Positions 42,129 to 51,171 of a stretch of DNA of 64,000 nt are shown here, in pieces. Source of the stretch: Amarobacillus sp046328225 (GTDB taxonomy: Bacteria; Chloroflexota; Dehalococcoidia; Tepidiformales; Tepidiformaceae); assembly GCA_046328225.1 (NCBI GenBank), contig JAXLWZ010000011.1, forward strand, positions 62,001-126,000. Direction: 5' to 3'. Every line of letters starts with the position of its first letter. Position 1 is the first letter of the stretch. Below the pieces are notes generated by a model. It worked only from the letters and a program-made list of their open reading frames with translations, searched no databases and was not told the DNA's origin. The translations under genes were made by a program, and so were the position numbers.

Positions 42129-43810
42129 GGCGAGGGCTCCGGCTGCTCTTCCGCGTTCTCCTCATCGCCGCCGTCGCCGGCGCAATCGCCGCCCTCGTGC
42201 TCAAGCTCCGCAAGCGTGGCGCGTCCGAATGGGACGCCTCGGCGCCGTGGGAGCCTTCGCCCGCCGAGCCGCCGGCCCCGCCTGCGGAAGAAGCCGCCGT
42301 CGAGACCGTGGACACGCCCGAAGCGGCGCAGGGCATCGCCGCGGTAGAACCGCCGCCGGCCGTGGACACGCCCGCCTGGTTCGAACGCGAGGAGGCGGCG
42401 AGCGAGACGGGCGCCGAACTCGAGACTGAAGCCGCTCGCGAGGAGGCCGTCGCGCCGGCCCCCGGGCCCGAAGCTCCTGTGGTGGCTGTCGCGCCCGAAG
42501 CCGAAGCCGCGCCCGAGCCGGAGCCGGAGCCGGAGCGCGAGGCCCCCGTGGCGACCGTCGCTCCCGCCATCGAAGTCGAGGCAGAGGCGGAACCGGAACA
42601 CGAAGCTCCCACCGTCGAGCCCGAGCACGAAGCTCCCGCCGCGGCTGAGACGCCCGAACCCGAAGTCGACGCAGAACCGGCACCTGAGCATGAAGCTCCC
42701 GTGGCGGCTGTGGCGCCCGAAGCCGAAGTCGAGGCAGAACCGGAACCGGAACGCGAAGCTCCCGCCGCCGTTGTGGCGCCCGAGCCCGAGGTCGAGCCAG
42801 CACCGGAACCGGAGAGTGAAACACCCGTCGCGACCGCCACGCCCGCCGTCGAGGCCGAGGTCGAGCTCGAGCCGGAACCAGCCGTCGCCGTCGAAGTCGA
42901 ACCGGCGGCCGAGCCCTCCACCGGCCTGCCCGACTGGCTCCGCGACCTCGAGCCCGGCGCCGAGCCTTCGGCCATCCCCGAGGAAGAAGTCGCGCAGGAG
43001 GCCGAGATCCTGGTGACGCAGGGCGAGCCCGAGCCGCACACGCCCCCGGGGCTGGCGTTTTCGGAGCTGCCGTCGCTCTCCACGCCCGAGGCACCCCCCG
43101 CCCGGCCGGTGGCTCCGCCGGCGCCGCCCACGGCCCCGCTCGCGGGCGTGATCGAGGAGGCGCTGCACGATGTCGCGCCCCAGCCCGTGACGCCGTTCAC
43201 CGGTCGCGACGCAGAGTCGTACCTCGACGAGGGCAATGTCTACTTCAACGTCGGGCAGTACACGCTCGCGATCGAACGGTACACGCGCGCGCTCGAGGTC
43301 GATGCGAACCTGACGGCGGGCTACTACAACCGCGCGAACGCGCGCACGCGGGCGGGCGAATACGACGCCGCGCTCGATGACTACGACCATGCCCTCGCGC
43401 TCGCGCCGAACGACGCCGACGCGCTGAACAACCGGGGCATGCTCTACCTCTACCGCGGCAATTACGACGCCGCCCTTGGCGACTTCGATGGCGCCCTCGG
43501 CATCGACCCGAACGACACGACGGTGATGGTGAACCGCGGCCTCGCGCACCTGCACGGGGGCGACCCCGCGGCCGCGCTGGTCGACTTCCAGGAGGCGGCC
43601 TACCTGGACCCGCAGGACGCGGCCGCGCACTACGGGGCAGGGCAGGCGGCGGCGGTGCTACAGAACCGGCCCGAGGCGCTTCGCCGCCTGAAGCGCGCCC
43701 TCGATATCGACCCGCAGTACGCGCGCGAGGCGGCCGGCGACCCGAAGCTGGAGGCGCTCCAGGGGGATACCGAGTTCCTCAAGCTGCTGCGCGACGCCGG
43801 CGGCCGCTAG
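42125..43810 (+). CDS. Membrane-anchored Glu/Pro-rich TPR protein
   Basis: A 561-residue protein: N-terminal membrane helix (about 6-24), a Glu/Pro/Ala-rich region with repeats like VAPEAEVEAEPEPE (~40-270), then four tetratricopeptide repeats (~360-520; SYLDEGNVYFNVGQYTLAIERYTRALEVD is the first). TPRs bind partner proteins; the charged stalk may span a distance. Partner unknown. Confidence 0.8.
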   Translation: MRRGLRLLFRVLLIAAVAGAIAALVLKLRKRGASEWDASAPWEPSPAEPPAPPAEEAAVETVDTPEAAQGIAAVEPPPAVDTPAWFEREEAASETGAELETEAAREEAVAPAPGPEAPVVAVAPEAEAAPEPEPEPEREAPVATVAPAIEVEAEAEPEHEAPTVEPEHEAPAAAETPEPEVDAEPAPEHEAPVAAVAPEAEVEAEPEPEREAPAAVVAPEPEVEPAPEPESETPVATATPAVEAEVELEPEPAVAVEVEPAAEPSTGLPDWLRDLEPGAEPSAIPEEEVAQEAEILVTQGEPEPHTPPGLAFSELPSLSTPEAPPARPVAPPAPPTAPLAGVIEEALHDVAPQPVTPFTGRDAESYLDEGNVYFNVGQYTLAIERYTRALEVDANLTAGYYNRANARTRAGEYDAALDDYDHALALAPNDADALNNRGMLYLYRGNYDAALGDFDGALGIDPNDTTVMVNRGLAHLHGGDPAAALVDFQEAAYLDPQDAAAHYGAGQAAAVLQNRPEALRRLKRALDIDPQYAREAAGDPKLEALQGDTEFLKLLRDAGGR

Positions 43811-43815
43811 CCGCC

Positions 43816-44505
43816 ATGCCACCCCGCACTCCGCGCGTGCCGATGACGGTCGATGAGGCCGTGGCGGCGCTGCGCGCTTCGGGGAACGTCGCGAGCATCG
43901 AGGGCCGCGCGCGCTACGGCATTCGACCCCGGACGGAGCAGCTCGGGGTGAGCATCCCGGGGATCCAGGCGGTGGCGAAGCGCGCCATCCCGGACCACGA
44001 TCTCGCGCTGGGGCTGTGGGCGACGGGTATCCACGAGGCGCGCCTGCTCGCGGCGATGGTCGACATCCCGGCCGAGGTGACGGCCGCGCAGATGGACGAA
44101 TGGGCGGCGGATTTCGATTCCTGGGACATCGTCGATGGCTGCACGGGCACGCTCTTCGACCGCACGCCGTACGCCTGGATCAAGGTGCAGGAGTGGGCCG
44201 AGCGCGACGAGGAGTACGTGAAACGCGCGGCCTTTTCGCTGCTGGCGGCGCTCGCCGTGCACGACAAGGCGGCGCCCGACGAGCGCTTCCTCGCGGTGCT
44301 CCCCCTCATTGGGCGGCACGCCGGCGACGACCGGAACTTCGTGCGCAAGGCGGTGAACTGGGCGCTGCGGCAGATTGGCAAGCGAAACCCGACCCTGCGC
44401 GAGGCCGCCATCGCGACCGCCGAACACATCCTCGAGGGCAGCCCGCGGAGCGGTCGCTGGGTCGCCAGCGACGCGCTCCGCGAGCTGCGGAGAAAAGAGA
44501 AATGA
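43816..44505 (+). CDS. AlkD-like DNA alkylation repair protein
   Basis: A 229-residue HEAT-repeat protein of PF08713. DSWDIVDGCTG matches the W-D region at the active cleft, and FVRKAVNWALRQIGKRN is the strongest family block. AlkD proteins excise alkylated bases as glycosylases. The last residues, RRKEK, and the stop are encoded by a class A heptad array. Confidence 0.85.
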   Translation: MPPRTPRVPMTVDEAVAALRASGNVASIEGRARYGIRPRTEQLGVSIPGIQAVAKRAIPDHDLALGLWATGIHEARLLAAMVDIPAEVTAAQMDEWAADFDSWDIVDGCTGTLFDRTPYAWIKVQEWAERDEEYVKRAAFSLLAALAVHDKAAPDERFLAVLPLIGRHAGDDRNFVRKAVNWALRQIGKRNPTLREAAIATAEHILEGSPRSGRWVASDALRELRRKEK

Positions 44506-44589
44506 GAAAGGAGAAAAGGAGTGGCCAGCCGCCAGCGATGGCGGTGTGACGCCGGCCCTTTTCTCTTTCCTCCTTTCTCTTTTCTCTTA
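44490..44589. repeat. Heptad hairpin element, class A
   Basis: The left arm is GAGAAAA, GAGAAAT, GAGAAAG, GAGAAAA. The core is GTGGCCAGCCGCCAGCG. The right arm is the pyrimidine complement (44557-44589). Stop codons of both convergent genes lie inside the arms. Confidence 0.9.
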
Positions 44590-45096
44590 TTGCCCCACGC
44601 GGGTGCCCAGCTGGCGCAGGAGATGCCGGTAGTCCGCGACGGTGGTCGCGGGGAGGCGGTTTTCGCGCAGCTGGCGGGCGACGTCGGGGCGGGTGGGGCT
44701 GTAGCCGCGCTTTTCGAGGATGGCGAGCTCGCGCCCGGCGATGGCGAAGTACTCCTCGAGGCCGCGGGTGGTGTGCGAAAGGCGTGTCGCGGTGACGGCG
44801 CGGTCGCGTTCGACATCGGCGGCAGCGCCACCGCCAAGCATGGCGAGGAACTCTTCGAACTGTTCGTCGCTGAGGTTTTCGGCGCGTTCGCCGAGCTGGG
44901 CGCGGAAGCGTTCGGCGCGACTGGCGGATTCCTGCGCGCCCGGCACAAGCCGCACGGAGCCCTGCAGGCCCGCTTCGTAGCGGAGGGCCACTTCGCTGAA
45001 GTAGCGAATGCGTTCGATGGCGTTGTTCAGCTCCGCGACGTGCGACACGTACGCGTCGTAGGGCGAAGCCAACTTCCAGACGAGGCTGCTAACCAT
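44587..45096 (-). CDS. Hypothetical helical protein
   Basis: A 169-residue, mainly alpha-helical and charged protein (AELNNAIERIRYFSEVALRYEAG, LGERAENLSDEQFEEFLAMLGG). No signal peptide or family that I recognise. ATG at 45096, with a GTG two codons upstream as an alternative. Its TAA stop is in the heptad arm. Confidence 0.6.
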   Translation of the reverse strand: MVSSLVWKLASPYDAYVSHVAELNNAIERIRYFSEVALRYEAGLQGSVRLVPGAQESASRAERFRAQLGERAENLSDEQFEEFLAMLGGGAAADVERDRAVTATRLSHTTRGLEEYFAIAGRELAILEKRGYSPTRPDVARQLRENRLPATTVADYRHLLRQLGTRVGQ

Positions 45097-45249
45097 GTTC
45101 ACCAACCCGATTTCCCAGTGTGCCCCGGCGTGGGCGCGGCCCCAGTGTACCCGGGCCGGGGCCGCCGGTGCGTTTCGTTCTTGTTTCCCGGGCCACGTGG
45201 CCGTTCCCGCGAATTGGCCAGGCCGCGCATCGTGGGCGAAGAGGCGCGT

Positions 45250-45924
45250 GTGACGACGGCACTTCCCCGGCACGGTCCGGTCCCGGCAGTGGGTGCGAAC
45301 GGCGCGGCCGGCGTGCTGAGCGCGTGGGTGCCGCGCGTCGCAGCGGCGGAGTTCGCGGGCTTCGGCATCCCTGCGGCGGCGGGCACCCTCGCGTGGCTGG
45401 CGGACCTCGGCCCGGCGCTGTTCCTCCTGATGATGGTGTGCGCGGGCATCGGCGAGGGCGCCCTCCTCGGCGCGGGGCAGGCCGCGGCGCTGCGGCGCAT
45501 CGTCCCCGGCGTGGACGGCCGCCGCTGGGTGGTCGCGACGGCGCTCGCGGCGGGCTTCGCCTGGTGCCTCGGCATGCTCCCGGGCACGCTCGGCGATTAC
45601 GGCGCGCCTGTGTGGGTGAGCATCGCCGCGTGGGTGGCCGGCGCGCCGCTCATGCTCGCCTCGATCCCGCTACCGCAGGCGCTGCTCCTCGCGCGGGTGA
45701 TCCCTTCGGCGCGGTGGCGCTGGGCATGGATCACGGCCGGCGCCTGGGCGGCCGCCCTCCCCGCGACCTTCCTCCCGGGGCCGTTCGTGGACGAGGCGAC
45801 GCCCGCGGGGGTGCTCTTCGCGGCGTTCGCGGCCGCCGGAGCGGTGATGGCGATGGCGATGGCGCTCGTCACCGGGTGGGGGTTGCGGGCGATGCTGCGC
45901 GGGCGGCCGTTCGCAGCCCCCTAA
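45250..45924 (+). CDS. Integral membrane protein
   Basis: A 224-residue protein, very rich in Ala, with about five predicted membrane helices. GTG at 45250; the longer open frame crosses the gene on the opposite strand. No family recognised. Confidence 0.6.
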   Translation: MTTALPRHGPVPAVGANGAAGVLSAWVPRVAAAEFAGFGIPAAAGTLAWLADLGPALFLLMMVCAGIGEGALLGAGQAAALRRIVPGVDGRRWVVATALAAGFAWCLGMLPGTLGDYGAPVWVSIAAWVAGAPLMLASIPLPQALLLARVIPSARWRWAWITAGAWAAALPATFLPGPFVDEATPAGVLFAAFAAAGAVMAMAMALVTGWGLRAMLRGRPFAAP

Positions 45925-45937
45925 CGGTGCGCGCCGC

Positions 45938-45943
45938 TAGGAT
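45938..45943 (+). promoter_or_regulatory. -10 box of a probable leaderless mRNA
   Basis: TAGGAT ends 6 bases before the ATG at 45950. Confidence 0.45.
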
Positions 45944-45949
45944 GGCGCG

Positions 45950-46888
45950 ATGGGCGAAGCTGCCGCGCTGCTCTCGGCGTTCGTGTGGTCGGCGGTCTCG
46001 GTGGCGATGGCGTCGATCGCGGCGCGCGTGCCCCCGCTGGCGATTTCGACCCTGCGGCTCGCGACCGGGTCGGTGCTGCTGTTCGTGTTCCTGGCCATCA
46101 GCGGGCAGGCGGGCGATATCGCGGCGGCGCCGGCGAGCGCCATCTTGGCGATGCTGGGCAGCGGCCTCCTCGCCTACGCCCTCGGCGACACCATCTATAT
46201 CCGTTCGCTGGGGCTGCTCGGCGTGCAGCGCGCCTTCACGGTGGCGCAGTCGCTCTTCGTGACGCTGACCGTGCTCGGCGGCGTGCTCCTCCTCGATGAG
46301 CCGTTCGGCATCCCGCAGGTGATCGGCACGGCCTGCATCGCGGTGGGCATCGGGCTGATTGTGCGGCGCCCGGCGGCGAAGGCGGCGGCCGGCGCGGCGG
46401 CGTCCGCTCCGCCTGTAGTGCACGCGAACCTCCTCGCGCGCCTTCGCCACCCCGAGAGCGGCGAACTCCGGGGGTACCTCTTCATCGCCGTCACGGGCGT
46501 GTTCTGGACGGTGGCGACGCTCTGGCTCGCGGCCGGGCGCGGCGACCTCGGGCCCATCGCGGCGGCGAGCATGCGCACCCCGGCGGGCGCGGCCGGCCTG
46601 CTCCTGTTCGCGGGCGTGACCGCGCCCGACGCCCTGCGCATGCCCTTTCGCGACAAGCGGAACATCGGCGCGATCGTGGCCACGGGCATCGTCGGGACGG
46701 CGTTCGGCAGCCTGATGTACGTCTATGCCGTGGGCGAAGCGGGCGCTGCGCGCACGACCATCCTCTCGTCGGTTTCGCCGCTGATGGCGCTGCCCCTGAG
46801 CGTGGTCTTCCTGGGCGAACGGCTGACGCCGCGCGTAGTCGCCGGGACGCTCGCGTGCGTGCTGGGCATCCTCTTCGTGGTCGCCTGA
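45950..46888 (+). CDS. EamA/DMT family transporter
   Basis: A 312-residue protein with ten predicted helices in two EamA halves. The first half ends TVLGGVLLLDEPFGIPQVIGTACIAVGIGLI and the second SVVFLGERLTPRVVAGTLACVLGILFVV, the paired family motif. These export or import small metabolites; substrate unknown. Confidence 0.85.
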   Translation: MGEAAALLSAFVWSAVSVAMASIAARVPPLAISTLRLATGSVLLFVFLAISGQAGDIAAAPASAILAMLGSGLLAYALGDTIYIRSLGLLGVQRAFTVAQSLFVTLTVLGGVLLLDEPFGIPQVIGTACIAVGIGLIVRRPAAKAAAGAAASAPPVVHANLLARLRHPESGELRGYLFIAVTGVFWTVATLWLAAGRGDLGPIAAASMRTPAGAAGLLLFAGVTAPDALRMPFRDKRNIGAIVATGIVGTAFGSLMYVYAVGEAGAARTTILSSVSPLMALPLSVVFLGERLTPRVVAGTLACVLGILFVVA

Positions 46889-47003
46889 GGCGAAGCCAGT
46901 AGAAACCGTTCGAAGTGTCGTTTTACAGACGGTTTACACGGCGCCGCTGTTGGCGCTCGCCACGGAGTCGAATGTTCTGATGAGACCCTGGAGGAGCATT
47001 CCG

Positions 47004-47786
47004 GTGCAAAAGCCACCCGGATTCAGTTTTCTCTTCGACGCGGGCGAGCCCGGGACCATGGGCAGCGTCGAGACGGCGCCGATTTTGCGCATCATGCGGC
47101 CGGCGACGTTCGCGCTCTGGTTCATCGTGTTCTGCGTGCAGGCCGTGAGCCTCGTCTCCACGGGCGAAGGCGCGAACGGCATCCTCATGGCGCTCACGAC
47201 GTTCCTCTTCGTGGCCGTGCACGTGCAGTTCTGGTACGAAGAATCGGAGCAGGGCGCGAAGGTGCACAACGCCCTCGAACGCATGCGCGGCAAGATGTAC
47301 GAAGACGAGATCACGGGGCTGCCGAACAGCCGCCACTTCGTCTTCGAACTGCGCCGCCAGATGATGCGTTCGGTGCGCAGCGGCCGCGGCTTCTCGCTCG
47401 TGCTGACCGACCTCGGCGGGTTCGAACGGAGCGCGAAGGCGGAGGAGCGCATCATGCCCACGGTCGGCCGCGCGCTGCGCCAGGCGACGAGCGAGGGCGA
47501 CTTCATCGCGCACCTCGAAGGCCCCGTGTTCGCTGCCATCGTCATCGACGAGAAGGACAACTCGACGCGCGAAAAGGCGGACGCGCTGTTGCTCGCGCTG
47601 GGCTCATGCATCCCGCTGGAGAAGGCGAACGTGCTGCAGCCGGTGGTATCGCTGACGGGCTACGAAGGCGAGCTCGAGGTGCGCGAGTTCCTCCAGCGCG
47701 CCCAGCGGGACCTGGTGGGCGCGCGCTCCCGCGGCTCCGCCACCGCCGCCCCGTTCACCCCCCTCACCGCCCGAGCGGTCGCGTAG
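47004..47786 (+). CDS. Membrane protein with degenerate GGDEF domain
   Basis: A 260-residue protein: two membrane helices (about 35-80), then a GGDEF-like domain. YEDEITGLPNSRHFVFEL is the typical opening (DxLTGLPNR) and LVLTDLGGFE the DxDxFK region, but HLEGPVFAA stands where GGDEF should be, so cyclase activity is not expected. It may bind c-di-GMP or GTP, or a partner. GGAGGAG places the start at GTG 47004. Confidence 0.65.
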   Translation: MQKPPGFSFLFDAGEPGTMGSVETAPILRIMRPATFALWFIVFCVQAVSLVSTGEGANGILMALTTFLFVAVHVQFWYEESEQGAKVHNALERMRGKMYEDEITGLPNSRHFVFELRRQMMRSVRSGRGFSLVLTDLGGFERSAKAEERIMPTVGRALRQATSEGDFIAHLEGPVFAAIVIDEKDNSTREKADALLLALGSCIPLEKANVLQPVVSLTGYEGELEVREFLQRAQRDLVGARSRGSATAAPFTPLTARAVA

Positions 47787-47788
47787 GG

Positions 47789-47892
47789 GCGCGAGGCCCG
47801 AGGTTCGAGGCTCAAGGCCTGGGGACAACCCGGGGCGACAGCCTCCCCGGGGGTAACCCCTGGGTACTGGGAACCGGCAACCGGGAACTCGA
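47789..47892. repeat. Composite heptad array, classes G and B
   Basis: GCGCGAG, GCCCGAG, GTTCGAG, GCTCAAG units, a core with GGGGTAACCCC, then CTGGGTA, CTGGGAA, CCGGCAA, CCGGGAA units, ending 3 bp before the tRNA 3' end. Confidence 0.85.
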
Positions 47893-47894
47893 AC

Positions 47895-47968
47895 TGGAGC
47901 GGGCGAAGGGAATCGAACCCTCGTCTCAACCTTGGGAAGGTCGCGTTCTGCCATTGAACCACGCCCGC
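47895..47968 (-). tRNA. tRNA-Gly (anticodon CCC)
   Basis: On the minus strand GCGGGCG (5') pairs with CGCCCGC (3'). The D arm is GTTC...GAAC, the anticodon stem CGACC/GGTTG holds loop TTCCCAA (anticodon CCC), and the T arm is GAGGG TTCGATT CCCTT. The CCA end is encoded. Confidence 0.95.
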
Positions 47969-48023
47969 GTGGCGCAGGCGCGTAGCTTATCATGCGCGGC
48001 ACCTTCCGTTCGAGGTTCGCACC

Positions 48024-48503
48024 ATGCCGATTCCCAAGGAGCTCGCCCTCACCCCCGAACAGCTCGACGAGCTGATGCTTTCGAGCTGGAACATGCGCAT
48101 CGCCAGCGTCGGGCCGGGCACGCGCATCAACCTCACGCCCCTCTGGTTTGGCTGGGCGAACGGCAACATCTACACCTATTGCCGCGGCCAGAAGATCGTG
48201 AACCTGCGCCGCAATCCCGTCGCCACCATCCTCGTCGACCGCAACGAACGCTTCCCGGAGCTGCAGGGCGCGATGTTCCAGGGCCGGGCCGTGGTGCTCG
48301 AAACGCCCGAGGAGGAGAACGCCGACCCGGGGCTCGAGGCGGTGCGCATGCAGATGGGCGCAAAGTATGCCGGCGGCCACGGCGAACCGGCCGAACCGCG
48401 CCGCAACAGCTCCACCGCGCGCGGCCGCAACTGGCGCTGGGTGCGCTTCGAGCCCACGAAGGTGGTGACCTGGGACAACTTCAAGATCAAGCGCGGCGGC
48501 TGA
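48024..48503 (+). CDS. Pyridoxamine 5'-phosphate oxidase-like protein
   Basis: A 159-residue split-barrel flavin-binding protein. NMRIASVGPGTRINLTPLWFGWANGNIYTY and GQKIVNLRRNPVATILVD are typical of the PNPOx-like superfamily, which includes F420- and FMN-dependent reductases. Ligand and substrate unknown. Confidence 0.75.
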   Translation: MPIPKELALTPEQLDELMLSSWNMRIASVGPGTRINLTPLWFGWANGNIYTYCRGQKIVNLRRNPVATILVDRNERFPELQGAMFQGRAVVLETPEEENADPGLEAVRMQMGAKYAGGHGEPAEPRRNSSTARGRNWRWVRFEPTKVVTWDNFKIKRGG

Positions 48504-48618
48504 GCCGCCCCTCCGGGCGTATCGCAGCGCGCCCATGGGCTTGCGGTTCCGTTGCGAACGTCATCAGGGGCATTGCGCTCGCTCGTACACTGGCGGGACC
48601 ACCGCGGGAGGTTCGACC

Positions 48619-49056
48619 ATGTACGGGTTCATCCACGATGTCCTCGCCCACAAGGGCGGGCAGGTGTTCACCACCTCGCCCCGCATGAACGTCCGCGACG
48701 CCGTGCGGACGATGAACGAACACGGCGTGGGCGCGCTGCTGGTGTGCGAAGGCAACCACGTGGCGGGCATCTTCACCGAGCGCGATGTCCTTCGTCGCGT
48801 GGTCGATGAGGGCCGCGCGCCGGGGCTGACGCTCGTGGGGCAGGTGATGACGCGCGACGTCGTCTGCGTCCCGCCCGTCCTCAGCGTCTCCGACGCGATG
48901 GCGATGATGCTCGAACGCCGCTTCCGCCATCTCCCCGTCATCGACGCCGAGGGCATCATCGGCATGGTCTCCATCGGCGACCTCCTCCGCCGCGTCAGCC
49001 GCGCGCAGGAGCAGGAGATCGGGCAGCTCGTGGAGTACATTGTCGGCGCGCGGTGA
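48619..49056 (+). CDS. CBS-domain pair protein
   Basis: A 145-residue protein with two CBS domains: NVRDAVRTMNEHGVGALLV / GIFTERDVLRRV and SVSDAMAMMLERRFRHLPVID / GMVSIGDLLR. Such stand-alone pairs bind adenosine nucleotides and act as energy sensors. TACACT at 48586 and GGGAGG before the ATG show a leadered mRNA. Confidence 0.85.
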   Translation: MYGFIHDVLAHKGGQVFTTSPRMNVRDAVRTMNEHGVGALLVCEGNHVAGIFTERDVLRRVVDEGRAPGLTLVGQVMTRDVVCVPPVLSVSDAMAMMLERRFRHLPVIDAEGIIGMVSIGDLLRRVSRAQEQEIGQLVEYIVGAR

Positions 49057-49070
49057 TGGGGTGGGTTTTT

Positions 49071-49182
49071 AGTTCCAAGTTCCCAGTTCCCAGGGGATCA
49101 GCCCCGGGGGCCGCTGGCTCGCACGGGGCGGCTTCACCCCAGGGGTAGCCCCTTGCTACTGGGAACTGACAACTGGGAACTC
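49071..49182. repeat. Heptad hairpin element, class B
   Basis: The left arm is AGTTCCA, AGTTCCC, AGTTCCC. The core contains GGGGATCAGCCCC and GGGGTAGCCCC. The right arm is CTGGGAA, CTGACAA, CTGGGAA. It ends on the stop codon of the permease gene. Confidence 0.85.
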
Positions 49183-50451
49183 ACTCGTTCCTCAGCGCCG
49201 TGATGGGGTCGAGGCGGCTGGCGCGGTAGGCCGGGTAGCTGCCGCTGAGCGCGCCGATGCCGGCCGCGACGGCGAACGCGACGGCGATGCTCCACGGCTG
49301 GATCACCGTCGTCATCGTCTGGCTGCCCACTTCGCGCCCGTTGAGCCCGATGGCGATGCCCACGCCGATGGCGATGCCGAGCAGGCCGCCGCCCACGCAC
49401 AGCGCCAGCGCCTCCGTCACGAACTGGAGGATGATGTCCTTCGCGCGGGCGCCGACGGCGCGGCGGATGCCGATTTCGCGCGTCCGCTCGGTGACGCTCA
49501 CGAGCATGATGTTCATCACGCCGATGCCGCCGACGACGAGCGAGATGCCGGCGATGCTGCCCAGCAGGATGGAGAGCGTGCGGCTCACGTCGCCGGCCGC
49601 GCCCAGCAGGTCGTCCTGCGTCTGGAGGCTGAAGTTCGGGGTCGTGACCGTCGTGCGGCGCTGCATGAGCGTGTCCGTGATCGCGGCCTTCACCGAGGCC
49701 TGGTCGGCGCCCGGGGCCATCTGCACGTTGATCTGGTTCACGAAGACGTCGCCGGTGGTGTTTCGCGGGCCGCCGAGGCGCGCCTGCAGCGTGGGCAGCG
49801 GGATGTATGCGTAGTCATCGGCGGTGCCGCCGCCCGACCCGCCCTTCGGCGCCATCACCCCCACGACCGTGAACGTCAGGTTCACGCGCCCGAAGAAGGT
49901 CATGCGCAGGGTCTGGCCGACGGCGCCGCCCTCGGGGAAGAGCGTCTTCGCGAGCTCCGCGCCGAGGACCATCGAGAGCGACTTCCGCGTGACCTCGTCG
50001 TCGTTGATGAAGCGGCCATCGGCGACGGCCATGGATCGCACGGTGGGGTAGCCGGGCGTGGTCGCGACGATCGTCACGCCCTGGTTCGTGCTGCCCGAGA
50101 TGAGCTGGATGTTGTCCTGCGTCGTCTGCGGCGCGACACCGGCGACCCCGGGGAGGCTCGCGGCGGCGATGGCGTCGGCGTCGGCGTTGGTGAGCGTCTG
50201 GCCGCCGCCCGCGGGCCCGGCCGCGCCACCCTGGCCCGGCGCCTGGCCGGAGGTCTGCGCCGGCTTGATGAAGAGGAGGTCCTGCCCCAGCCCGCGAATC
50301 TGGTCCTGGACGCCTTTCTGCGCACCCTGCCCGACGGCGATGAGGACGATGACGGAGCCCACGCCGATGACCATGCCGAGGGTGGTGAGGATGCTGCGCA
50401 GGCCGTTCGCGAGGATCGCGCGGGCCGCCACGCGGAGGGCATCGAAGGGGC

Positions 50452-50455
<4 letters not shown>
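49181..50455 (-). CDS. MacB-type ABC transporter permease
   Basis: A 424-residue permease of the MacB/FtsX type: N-terminal helix (FDALRVAARAILANGLRSILTTLGMVIG), an extracytoplasmic MacB_PCD domain, then three C-terminal helices with EIGIRRAVGARAKDI as the coupling segment. It would move a substrate outward with mechanical energy from the ATPase. ATG overlaps the ATPase stop by 4 bases. Confidence 0.9.
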
Positions 50456-51170
<715 letters not shown>

Positions 51171-51171
<1 letters not shown>

